Source of the DNA: Paenibacillus sp. PK3_47
Lineage (GTDB): Bacteria; Bacillota; Bacilli; Paenibacillales; Paenibacillaceae
Assembly (NCBI RefSeq): GCF_023520895.1
Contig: NZ_CP026029.1
Location: 5,208,001 to 5,272,000, forward strand
Length of the DNA stretch: 64,000 bases
Direction of reading: 5' to 3'
A model generated the notes under the pieces. That model ran no database searches. It worked only from the letters and a program-made list of their open reading frames with translations, and was not told the DNA's origin. Positions 41,987 to 49,936 of this stretch are shown here, piece by piece (position 1 is the stretch's first letter; every line of letters starts with the position of its first letter). The translations under genes were made by a program, and so were the position numbers.

Positions 41987-42032
41987 AAAGCCCCCTTGTC
42001 AAACGGTATAGACCGTCTTGCAAGGGGGCTTT
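41987..42032. terminator. Bidirectional terminator between the TlpA-like gene and cimA
   Basis: A 12-bp perfect stem AAAGCCCCCTTG (41987-41998) / CAAGGGGGCTTT (42021-42032), with inner ACGG/CCGT pairing. Confidence 0.85.
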
Positions 42033-42045
42033 GCCGATTAGAACT

Positions 42046-43665
42046 TTAATGGTTAACTACTCCGCGGGGCTCATTGCTGGTTTTTTTATCGTTCTCCAGA
42101 GAGATCTGCCCCAGCAGGGCGTAACGCATACTGTCCACCAGTGCTTCCCAGCTGGCTTCAATGACGTTGCCTGACACGCCAACCGTACTCCAGGTATCGT
42201 GATAATCCTTGGATTCAATCAGGACCCTTACTTTGGCGGCTGTCTGATCCTGCTCGTCAAGCACCCGCACTTTATAGTCGGAGAGATGCATCTCATCAAG
42301 CTGCGGGAAATAAGTCTGCAGTGCCTTCCGCAGCGCATTATCCAGTGCATTTACCGGACCGTTGCCTTCTGCTGCAGTGTAAAGATTTTCGCCGCCGACC
42401 TTCAGTTTGACGAAGGCTTCAGAGACTACCGGGCGGCCGGCTGTTTTTTCCACGAGCATCTTGAAGGATTCGAAGGTAAACAATTCGTTCATTTCGCCTG
42501 TTGCTTCTCTGAGCAGCAGCTCCAGGGAGGCATCGGCGCCTTCGAACTGGTAGCCCTGATGCTCCAGGTTTTTGATCTTGTCAATAACCTTACGGGCCTG
42601 TTCGCTGCTTGGGTCAAGACTGAGTCCCATATCCTGGGCTTTGGACAGGACATTGCTCTGTCCTGCCAGCTCAGAGACAAGCACCCGCTGCTTATTGCCG
42701 ACAAGCTCAGGCTCAATGTGCTCATAAGTGCGTGAATCGCGCAGAATAGCCGAGACATGAATTCCCCCCTTATGGGCGAATGCGGCTGTGCCGACATAAG
42801 GCTGATTCACAGGCATATTGACATTTGCCACCTCACTGACAAAACGGGCGGTGTTGGTCAACTGGGGAAGACTATCCCCCGGAATACAATGGTAGCCCAT
42901 CTTCAGCTGCAGGGTAGGGATAATGGAGCACAGGTTGGCATTGCCGCAGCGTTCCCCATACCCGTTAATCGTGCCCTGAATCTGGCGGACACCTGCGCCA
43001 ACTGCGCTAAGGCTGTTGGCGACTGCAAGCTCGCAGTCATTATGCGTGTGAATCCCCAGGGAAGCGCCGGGCAGATGGGTGAATACATTACCCACAATCT
43101 GCTGAACTTCATGCGGCAGTGTTCCGCCGTTCGTATCACACATTACGAGCCAGTCCGCACCGGCTTCACGGGCTTTGGAGAGCACGGCCAGGGCATACTC
43201 CGGATTGTTCTTGTAGCCGTCAAAGAAATGCTCGGAGTCGAAAATCACTTCAAGCCCCTTGCGTTTGAGAAATGCGATAGAGTCGCCGATCATGGCCAGA
43301 TTTTCTTCCAGAGTAGTCTGCAGGGCCGTGTGCACATGAAAGTCCCACGACTTTCCGACAAGCGTTGCTGCAGGAACGCCGGCATCGATCATTCTCTGCA
43401 GGTTGTCGTCATGTTCTGCTGCCGAGTTTTTACGCCGCGTACTGCCGAAAGCCGTGATTTTGGCATTCAGATGCAGCTCCTTGACTCTTTTGAAAAATTC
43501 AATATCCTTGTTGTTGCTTCCCGGGATACCACCTTCAATGTAGTGAACACCCAGATCATCGAGTTTTCTGGCAATCTTCAGCTTGTCATCTGCCGACAGA
43601 CTGATTCCTTCGCCTTGGGTGCCGTCGCGCAGTGTCGTATCGAAGATGGAGATGGACTTGGACAT
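42046..43665 (-). CDS. cimA: (R)-citramalate synthase
   Basis: 539 residues, matching the long CimA/LeuA2 group. Condenses pyruvate and acetyl-CoA into citramalate, the first step of the threonine-independent route to isoleucine. FDTTLRDGTQGEG (8-20) carries the catalytic Arg and metal Asp; HTHND provides the metal histidines, and GTINGYGERCGNANL is typical. A C-terminal regulatory LeuA-dimer domain (about 410-520) suggests feedback control by isoleucine. Alternative: a 2-isopropylmalate synthase, but the length and the GIPGSNNKD segment favour CimA. No T-box leader is seen upstream. Confidence 0.92.
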   Translation of the reverse strand: MSKSISIFDTTLRDGTQGEGISLSADDKLKIARKLDDLGVHYIEGGIPGSNNKDIEFFKRVKELHLNAKITAFGSTRRKNSAAEHDDNLQRMIDAGVPAATLVGKSWDFHVHTALQTTLEENLAMIGDSIAFLKRKGLEVIFDSEHFFDGYKNNPEYALAVLSKAREAGADWLVMCDTNGGTLPHEVQQIVGNVFTHLPGASLGIHTHNDCELAVANSLSAVGAGVRQIQGTINGYGERCGNANLCSIIPTLQLKMGYHCIPGDSLPQLTNTARFVSEVANVNMPVNQPYVGTAAFAHKGGIHVSAILRDSRTYEHIEPELVGNKQRVLVSELAGQSNVLSKAQDMGLSLDPSSEQARKVIDKIKNLEHQGYQFEGADASLELLLREATGEMNELFTFESFKMLVEKTAGRPVVSEAFVKLKVGGENLYTAAEGNGPVNALDNALRKALQTYFPQLDEMHLSDYKVRVLDEQDQTAAKVRVLIESKDYHDTWSTVGVSGNVIEASWEALVDSMRYALLGQISLENDKKTSNEPRGVVNH

Positions 43666-43856
43666 GAGGGTCCTCCTAAAAAGTGATTTGTATAGAAAGC
43701 ATCCGCCTAAGGGAAATTAATTTTTATATTATAGCATTTTTACGCGGGAATGTAACAAAGAACTTTACAGGGGATTTTATGCGTATTGACCTTGTGCAGA
43801 GGGAGGGGTATGCTGAATTTAACAATGGAAACCCAGAAGATAAGAAGGTAGATGTT

Positions 43857-45149
43857 GTGCACAATGTGGATCAGTATTACCCGGCGAGCGGAAGGGTTAT
43901 TCTGCATGTGGATATGAATGCTTTTTACTGCTCGGTGCATGAAGCGGAGGATCCTGAACAATATAAAGGGAAGGCGACGGCCGTGGCCGGAAGTGTGGAG
44001 CTCAGGCGCGGCATTATCGTAACCTGTTCCTATGCTGCCCGGAGGATGGGGATTTCCACAGGGATGCAGGTGCAGAAAGCGCTGCGGATCTGTCCCTCTC
44101 TGGTTGTCATTCAGCCGAATTTTCATTTGTACCGCAAGTATTCGAATGCGTTCATGCAGATTGCCTACAGTTATACGCCGCTGCTCGAAGCTGTCTCAAT
44201 AGATGAATGTTACCTGGATATCACCGGATCACGGCAATTCGGAACCCCTCTGGATATTGCCGGAGACATTCAGCGGCGGATCAGGGAGGAGCTTGGACTG
44301 CCTTGTTCCATAGGGATTGCCCCCAATAAGCTGCTGGCCAAGATGGCTTCCGATCTGAAGAAGCCTAACGGTATCTCCGTGCTGCGTCTCCGTGATGTAC
44401 CTGATGTGCTGTGGGATAAGCCGTGCAATGAAATGTTCGGTATTGGCGGCAAAACAGCTGAAAAGCTGCGGAAGCTGGGTATATACAGCATAGGTCAGCT
44501 GGCGGCTGCAGATGAAAAAATGCTTATTGACCATTTTGGAGTTATGGGAGCCTGGCTGAAACGGGCGGGAAACGGGATTGATTACGGGACCGTAAATCCT
44601 GAACGGGAGCAAAGCAAGTCGATCGGGCATACGACGACCCTGCCCAAGGATGTTGTAGGTCTAGCCGAAGCCAGGCCTATTCTGCTGAATCTCAGCGACC
44701 AGGTTGCGCGGCGTCTGCGGAAGCAGGGGCTGGTAGCCTCAGGTGTGCAGCTTACGATCCGGACGCCGGATATGAAGACGATTACCCGCTCCCGGCAGCT
44801 CGATGTACCGACAGAGAATGCCGAGGATATTTACAAGGCGGCATGTGAGCAGTTTTCCCGGCACTGGGCCGGCGATAAGCCTGTAAGACTGCTGGGAGTG
44901 ACCCTGCATGGACTTGCCCCGAAGGAAGAATCGGCGATTCAGCTCGACCTGTTCGATTATGAACAGCAGCCGAAGAAGGAATCGCTGACCAAAGCTATGG
45001 ACATGCTGCGCAACAAATTCGGTGAGAACGCGGTCGTTACAGCCGGAATGCTCAGTGACAGCCACTCGGCCCGCCTGCGCAACCATAAAGAGCGGGGCAC
45101 CTCTCTGCAAAAGGATAATCTTCAAATTAACCGGCATGATGAGGACTAA
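43857..45149 (+). CDS. dinB: DNA polymerase IV (Y-family)
   Basis: 430 residues. Translesion polymerase: the first metal Asp in ILHVDMNAFYCSVHEAEDP, the second pair in VSIDECYLDITGS, then little-finger residues (about 245-370). The thumb HhH segment is FGIGGKTAEKLRKLGI. An N-terminal YYPASGR leads straight into the palm. The start is debatable: AAGAAGG eight bases upstream supports GTG 43857; an ATG at 43779 would add 26 residues without homology that I recognise. No LexA-box-like sequence was recognised upstream. Confidence 0.94.
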   Translation: MHNVDQYYPASGRVILHVDMNAFYCSVHEAEDPEQYKGKATAVAGSVELRRGIIVTCSYAARRMGISTGMQVQKALRICPSLVVIQPNFHLYRKYSNAFMQIAYSYTPLLEAVSIDECYLDITGSRQFGTPLDIAGDIQRRIREELGLPCSIGIAPNKLLAKMASDLKKPNGISVLRLRDVPDVLWDKPCNEMFGIGGKTAEKLRKLGIYSIGQLAAADEKMLIDHFGVMGAWLKRAGNGIDYGTVNPEREQSKSIGHTTTLPKDVVGLAEARPILLNLSDQVARRLRKQGLVASGVQLTIRTPDMKTITRSRQLDVPTENAEDIYKAACEQFSRHWAGDKPVRLLGVTLHGLAPKEESAIQLDLFDYEQQPKKESLTKAMDMLRNKFGENAVVTAGMLSDSHSARLRNHKERGTSLQKDNLQINRHDED

Positions 45150-45307
45150 AAAGAGACGGCCGCAGAAGGATTTGGCAGCACGGAATTATAGGGCGAAAAT
45201 GTAAACGTATTGAAAATTCATTGAAATTGTATTCTATTTATATTAATATGAGAAAAATAACAGGCTGCTGCAGCAGGCTGTATTGTTTAACGGGAGGCAG
45301 AGATAAA

Positions 45308-45550
45308 ATGGCTAAGTACACCTGGGTCGAAAAAGATACTTGCATCGCTTGTGGTGCTTGTGGAGCGACGGCCCCTGATATTTTTGATTATGATGACGAA
45401 GGTTTGGCGGAAGTTATTTACGAAAACGACGGCAACCGCGGTGTAACTGTGATTCCGGATGATCTGTTCGACGATCTGCAGGATTCCTGCGACGGATGTC
45501 CGACCGACTCCATCAAAATTGCTGACGAACCTTTTAACAAAGAAGGTTAA
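45308..45550 (+). CDS. fer: 4Fe-4S ferredoxin
   Basis: 80 residues, close in pattern to the Bacillus single-cluster ferredoxin. Cluster ligands Cys12, Cys15 and Cys18 (CIACGAC) and Cys64 (CDGCPTDS); Cys61 is the extra cysteine often present. A small acidic electron carrier in the cytosol. The open frame extends back to 45221, but GGGAGG in that stretch fixes ATG 45308. Monocistronic, closed by a terminator at 45567-45613. Confidence 0.96.
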   Translation: MAKYTWVEKDTCIACGACGATAPDIFDYDDEGLAEVIYENDGNRGVTVIPDDLFDDLQDSCDGCPTDSIKIADEPFNKEG

Positions 45551-45566
45551 TCCTTTTATTCACATA

Positions 45567-45613
45567 AAGACATCCCTTCGCCGGTGCATTTTCGGCTGGG
45601 GATGTCTTTTTTT
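45567..45613 (+). terminator. Terminator of the ferredoxin gene
   Basis: An 11-bp stem AAAGACATCCC (45567-45577) / GGGATGTCTTT (45598-45608) and a long T run. Confidence 0.88.
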
Positions 45614-45666
45614 GCGGCTCCGGCCGATATTAATAATGAAGGAATCATAAACCAGCGGAGGCCCCG

Positions 45667-47109
45667 ATGAAAAATTCGCAGCATCTTAAGGCGTATGTTC
45701 AAATGCATCCTGATAACAAAATGGCTTGGTACCTGCTGGGCAAGGAATATGTTAAGAACGGCCAGCAGGGCAAAGCCAACTACTGCTTCAACCAGGCCGG
45801 GGAAGTGTATGAAGCTTTTGAACGCAGTAAAGTACCGGCGGACATGCTGAAGGAATATGAGGAAGGTCTGCTGCTGAACGCCCGGGAGCGGCATAAATCC
45901 AAGCTGAGAAAACGCCGCATAGCGGTTGCGCTGATGCTGCTCATGCTGGCATTCCTGCCGGCAGCGGTAGCACCGGGTTCAGGTTCTTTTCCGGCAGGGA
46001 CAGCCAGCAGCGCAGGATCCGGGCCGGTAATTGATGCGCAGGTGGAACTTGCCGAAGAGATACTGCCGGAGCCGGTGATTACCGCCCAGCAGGGCCAGGT
46101 TAGGTTTACAGCACAAGGAGCTGGTGAACCAGACTCCAGCCAAGGGCTTGCCAGCCTGCTGCAAAAGTCCCCGGCCCCTTCGGCAACGGCTATCCTGGGC
46201 ATGCAGCGTTCCGGGAAATGGCTGGTGTGGAACAAGAAGCTTCCACTGACAGCGACTCTCATCAAAAACGGCGGCGGCCAGACCGTATACCAGTCGTATG
46301 ACCCTCGTGTGTGCCAGTGTCAGCCTCCGGAAGCTGAAGGATTGGCCGGGCGGGCTGCGCAGTGGCAGGAAGACCAGGAGGAGCTGGCAGTATTATGGAG
46401 TGCGATGCGTACTTATAAGGAACGCAAAGGCAGCCTGCCGCAGTCGCTGGAGGCATTGGCAGCCCCGTTTCCGGGAAATTGGTTAGGCGGAACAACGCCG
46501 CTGATGAAGGAGAAGTTCGCCCGGCTGCGTACAGCAGCCGCTTTGGCGGTGACTTCTTCCCCGCAGGCCGCAGCTGAGCCTTACCCGGAAGATAGTGCGG
46601 CAGGCGGAGGTGTTAAAGAAGGATCGGCACAAGCAGGCGGCGCAGCGGAAGAACGGCCTTTTTTCTCCGGACCGCTGACCATAATTGTTGATAAACAAAA
46701 ACACCGCCTGGCAGTAACCAGCGGCTCGATCATTCTGCGTAACTATAAAGTCGGCTTGGGCGGAGACAAGACGCCTGAAGGGATCTTCAGCATTTCAGAC
46801 AAGGTGGTAAATCCGAACGGGCGTGACAACGGGGAGTTTGGCAGCCGGGGAATGCAATTATCAGACAGCAATTACGCCATTCACGGGACGGATGAACCGG
46901 AGAGCATCGGCAGGGATGAATCGCTTGGCTGCATCCGGATGAGCCGCAAGGATGTGGAGGAGCTGTTCGCAATGGTGCCGATGGGTACGAAAGTACAGAT
47001 TACCAAAGGGGTTTTGCCTGAGGAGCTGCTGGTTCCGGCGGAACGTTATCCTTCCGGCGCACCTCAAAATCAGACCAACCCCCATAAAGTGTACCACTGG
47101 CTGAATTAA
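45667..47109 (+). CDS. L,D-transpeptidase with cytosolic TPR-like N-terminus
   Basis: 480 residues. Order: a helical TPR-like repeat (about 15-50, PDNKMAWYLLGKEYVKNGQ), a basic stop (RERHKSKLRKRR), one membrane helix (about 80-98), a long Ala/Pro/Gln-rich external stretch, and a YkuD domain (about 335-465). The catalytic site is complete: HGTDEPESIGRDESLGCIRM with His near 406 and Cys near 421. It crosslinks or tailors peptidoglycan. The unusual point is the TPR-like part on the cytosolic side. Single gene. Confidence 0.9.
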   Translation: MKNSQHLKAYVQMHPDNKMAWYLLGKEYVKNGQQGKANYCFNQAGEVYEAFERSKVPADMLKEYEEGLLLNARERHKSKLRKRRIAVALMLLMLAFLPAAVAPGSGSFPAGTASSAGSGPVIDAQVELAEEILPEPVITAQQGQVRFTAQGAGEPDSSQGLASLLQKSPAPSATAILGMQRSGKWLVWNKKLPLTATLIKNGGGQTVYQSYDPRVCQCQPPEAEGLAGRAAQWQEDQEELAVLWSAMRTYKERKGSLPQSLEALAAPFPGNWLGGTTPLMKEKFARLRTAAALAVTSSPQAAAEPYPEDSAAGGGVKEGSAQAGGAAEERPFFSGPLTIIVDKQKHRLAVTSGSIILRNYKVGLGGDKTPEGIFSISDKVVNPNGRDNGEFGSRGMQLSDSNYAIHGTDEPESIGRDESLGCIRMSRKDVEELFAMVPMGTKVQITKGVLPEELLVPAERYPSGAPQNQTNPHKVYHWLN

Positions 47110-47243
47110 TTGCCTGCTACAAGGAAAAGTACAACAATAAGCAGAATCAGCAGCACCAGGCTGGCACTGATCCACAGGATGGCTTTGCGGTTAACCTCTT
47201 CTTTTTTCTGCTGAAGTGTCGGCGGCTTGCGTTTGGTGGACAT
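47106..47243 (-). CDS. Small single-pass membrane protein
   Basis: 45 residues read on the minus strand (ATG 47241-47243, TAA 47106-47108). A basic, glutamine-rich head (STKRKPPTLQQKKEEVNRK) is followed by one helix (ILWISASLVLLILLIVVLFLVAG). AAGGA precedes the start by about nine bases. Its stop overlaps the convergent L,D-transpeptidase stop. No family recognised. Confidence 0.6.
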   Translation of the reverse strand: MSTKRKPPTLQQKKEEVNRKAILWISASLVLLILLIVVLFLVAGN

Positions 47244-47456
47244 AATCGGCATCCTTCTTTCTTTCTCTTGATCGGTGATTACCCTTACATTGTAATGCGT
47301 TTACAGCAAAATTACTACACTTTGCGGTCCGCCGCTCTGTCTTTGAAGGGCAAAAAACTTTTCTTTTCACCCGGAAACGGATAAAATTAAGTAGAAACCT
47401 ACAGAAACGGGGAGTCGCAGGACATACACGAGTAATCCCTTGAAGGAGCGAGAACG

Positions 47457-48551
47457 GTGCTGTATCGACATTTTGGTAAACCGATTTTTTTTAAAATGGA
47501 TCCGGAGAAGGCCCATCATCTCGTCATAGGCGGACTGAACAAGGCTGCATGGGTCCCGGGAGGCAGTGCGGGCATGCGTCTGATGTACGGCGTTCCCGAA
47601 ACAGCCGATATGGCGGTGGACCTGTTCGGACTGCATTTTCCGACACCGGTCGGCCTGGCGGCAGGACTGGATAAGAATGCAGAAGCGGTAGGCGGCTTCT
47701 CTTCAATAGGCTTTGGTTTTATGGAGGTTGGAACGGTAACCCCCAAGAGCCAGCCGGGCAATGACAGCCCGCGGTTATTCCGTCTGCTTCCTGACGAAGC
47801 GCTGATCAACCGGATGGGCTTCAATAATGAAGGAGCCGATGCGATGGCGGAGCGCCTGAAGGGCCTGAAGAAGCGGAGGATTCCGGTGGCGGTCAATATC
47901 GGGCGCAATAAAGTGACTCCGAACGAATCCGCGCATGAGGATTACCGCCAGTGTATCCGTACGCTATATCCGTACGGTGATTTTTTTGTGGTCAATATCA
48001 GCTCGCCGAACACTCCGGATTTGCGCAGCCTCCAGCATGGCAGTGAGCTGGCCCATCTGCTGGCTGAGGTGAAGGAGGAGATGGAGCTGCAGCGGAAGAA
48101 GAGCGGCACCGCCAAAAGCCTGCTGGTAAAGATTGCACCAGACGTCAGCGACTCCGAGCTGGAATATATGGTACATACACTCTCGGAAGCCGGTGTGGAC
48201 GGCGTGATCGCCACGAATACTACGCTCAGCCGTGAAGGTCTGAAAAGCGAAAAAGCCGGCGAAACCGGAGGACTCAGCGGCAAGCCGCTGCGTGACCGTT
48301 CGACGGAGATTATCCGCAGTATTTACCGCCAGACCGGCGGCAGGCTGCCGATTATCGGATCCGGCGGTATTTTCACCAGCCAGGATGCATATGACAAAAT
48401 TCGGGCAGGCGCAAGCCTGGTTGAAATCTATACAGCACTCATCTATGAAGGACCGGAGGTTAATCGCAGACTGCATGCCGGATTGCGGCAGCTGCTGCGG
48501 CGTGACGGCTTCCGGCATATTTCTGAAGCGGTGGGCGCTGATCATCACTGA
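47457..48551 (+). CDS. pyrD: Dihydroorotate dehydrogenase (quinone), class 2
   Basis: 364 residues. Oxidises dihydroorotate to orotate in pyrimidine synthesis, passing electrons to membrane quinone. The N-terminal helical extension (YRHFGKPIFFKMDPEKAHHL) that docks to the membrane marks class 2. The catalytic base is a serine in VNISSPNTPDLR; FMN contacts include IATNTTLS and IIGSGGIF. It stands apart from any pyr operon, which is usual for class 2. GTG 47457 follows AAGGAG. The stop is 28 bp before the alarmone synthetase start. Confidence 0.94.
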   Translation: MLYRHFGKPIFFKMDPEKAHHLVIGGLNKAAWVPGGSAGMRLMYGVPETADMAVDLFGLHFPTPVGLAAGLDKNAEAVGGFSSIGFGFMEVGTVTPKSQPGNDSPRLFRLLPDEALINRMGFNNEGADAMAERLKGLKKRRIPVAVNIGRNKVTPNESAHEDYRQCIRTLYPYGDFFVVNISSPNTPDLRSLQHGSELAHLLAEVKEEMELQRKKSGTAKSLLVKIAPDVSDSELEYMVHTLSEAGVDGVIATNTTLSREGLKSEKAGETGGLSGKPLRDRSTEIIRSIYRQTGGRLPIIGSGGIFTSQDAYDKIRAGASLVEIYTALIYEGPEVNRRLHAGLRQLLRRDGFRHISEAVGADHH

Positions 48552-48579
48552 AGGATGAATGGACAGGAGGACGAAGGCG

Positions 48580-49392
48580 ATGGACGGCAGGGATTGGGGA
48601 ACTTTTTTGCTTCCATATGAACAGACTGTGGAGGAACTCAAGGTTAAATTCAAAACGATGCGCGCGGAGCTCAAGAAAAGAGAGGAATACACGCCGATCG
48701 AGTTCGTAACCGGACGCGTGAAGCGGCTGTCCAGTATTCTGGAGAAGGCCAAGCGCTTAAACGTAAAGATGGAAGATCTCGAGACAGGCATTGAGGACAT
48801 CGCCGGCATTCGCATCATGTGCCAGTTCGTGGAGGATATCCGCCGTGTCGCGGAATATATCCGGGCCCGCAAGGATCTGGAAGTCCTTTATGAGAAAGAC
48901 TATATTACCAATTATAAGGAAAGCGGCTACCGCAGCTTCCATATGATCATTAAATACCCGGTTCAGACTGCTCTGGGCCAAAAAATTGTGCTGGCCGAAA
49001 TTCAAATCCGCACGCTGGCGATGAATTTCTGGGCCACAATCGAGCATTCCCTGAACTATAAATACCGTGAAAGCCTGCCGGATGAAATGCGGATCCGGCT
49101 CAAAACCGCAGCGGAAGCCGCATCCATACTGGACAGCGAAATGTCCAGCATCCGCGAGGAAATTCTTGAGGCACAGAAGACGTTTGAGGAAAACTCCAAC
49201 ATGACGACCCAGCTGCTCAAGGCGATTCATCAGCTGTATTTCTACCATCTGGTGAACGAGGCGATTGAAAGCCAGGAGCGCTTTAATGCCATCTGGCAGA
49301 CCCAGGATATGGATGCGATGAAGGAATTGCTGGACCATGTGCGTGAACTGCTCTCCAATGCGAAGAAGGATAGCCTGCCGGATGGTCTATGA
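48580..49392 (+). CDS. Small alarmone synthetase (RelA/SpoT synthetase domain, RelQ/YjbM-like)
   Basis: 270 residues. Makes (p)ppGpp from ATP and GTP/GDP. Synthetase-only: DIAGIRIMCQFVEDI, ESGYRSFHMI (G-loop) and EIQIRTLAMNFWATIEHSLNYK are present; no HD hydrolase or TGS/ACT domains exist. The C-terminal helices (about 205-265) promote tetramer formation in RelQ. AGGAGG (48563-48568) favours ATG 48580 over the ATG at 48559. It overlaps the DUF309 gene by 11 bp. Confidence 0.92.
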   Translation: MDGRDWGTFLLPYEQTVEELKVKFKTMRAELKKREEYTPIEFVTGRVKRLSSILEKAKRLNVKMEDLETGIEDIAGIRIMCQFVEDIRRVAEYIRARKDLEVLYEKDYITNYKESGYRSFHMIIKYPVQTALGQKIVLAEIQIRTLAMNFWATIEHSLNYKYRESLPDEMRIRLKTAAEAASILDSEMSSIREEILEAQKTFEENSNMTTQLLKAIHQLYFYHLVNEAIESQERFNAIWQTQDMDAMKELLDHVRELLSNAKKDSLPDGL

Positions 49393-49837
49393 ACCGCTGT
49401 ATTTGGCTTACCTCGTCTACTTCAACAGGGACAGGGATTACTTCGAATGCCATGAGGTGCTTGAAGAGCTGTGGCTGGAGAAGGAGCGGGACCCGCTATA
49501 TAAAGCACTTCTACAAGTGGCGGTAGGCCTGTACCATTTCCGTAACGGCAATATCCGCGGAGGCAGGATTATGCTTCACCGTTCCCATGAGGTGCTGCAG
49601 AAATACCCTGCCGTAACGCTGGGGATTGAACTCGCAAGGCTGGTGGAGGAAACCGGGGAATACGCGCGGAAGCTGGATAACTATAATGAACAGCCGTTCC
49701 CGTATTATGATCTCACAATAGAGATTGCTGATCCCGGACTGCAGGAAGCAGTGGACGCTGCCGCCGCCAGGATTACGCCCAATGTACCGCAGAGGCGGGG
49801 ACCGCAAAGGCCGGCTTCGGCTTCCCGCCGCAATTAA
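49382..49837 (+). CDS. DUF309 family protein
   Basis: 151 residues. The DUF309 core is a helical bundle with FNRDRDYFECHEVLEELW, ALLQVAVGLYHFRNGNIRGG and MLHRSHEVL. The conserved His and Glu of ECHEVLEE and the YHFRNGN segment suggest a small-molecule or metal pocket, but the function is unknown. The C-terminal tail is rich in Arg and Pro. ATG 49382 lies within the end of the alarmone synthetase gene, so translation is coupled. Confidence 0.88.
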   Translation: MVYEPLYLAYLVYFNRDRDYFECHEVLEELWLEKERDPLYKALLQVAVGLYHFRNGNIRGGRIMLHRSHEVLQKYPAVTLGIELARLVEETGEYARKLDNYNEQPFPYYDLTIEIADPGLQEAVDAAAARITPNVPQRRGPQRPASASRRN

Positions 49838-49864
49838 CAGCAAAAATAATAGCAATATACTTCA

Positions 49865-49887
49865 GGAGCACCCGCAGGGGTGTTCCT
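49865..49887 (+). terminator. Probable terminator after DUF309
   Basis: GGAGCACCC (49865-49873) pairs with GGGTGTTCC, and only a weak T-rich tract follows. Confidence 0.5.
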
Positions 49888-49936
49888 TGAATTATTAATC
49901 CCCAAATTGAAGCAACAATAGCAGGAGGACGGCAAC

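Noticed and set aside
43666..43856. T-box or leucine/isoleucine leader before cimA
   Set aside because: The space to the divergent dinB gene is under 200 bp and shows no T-box sequence or terminator on the minus strand.
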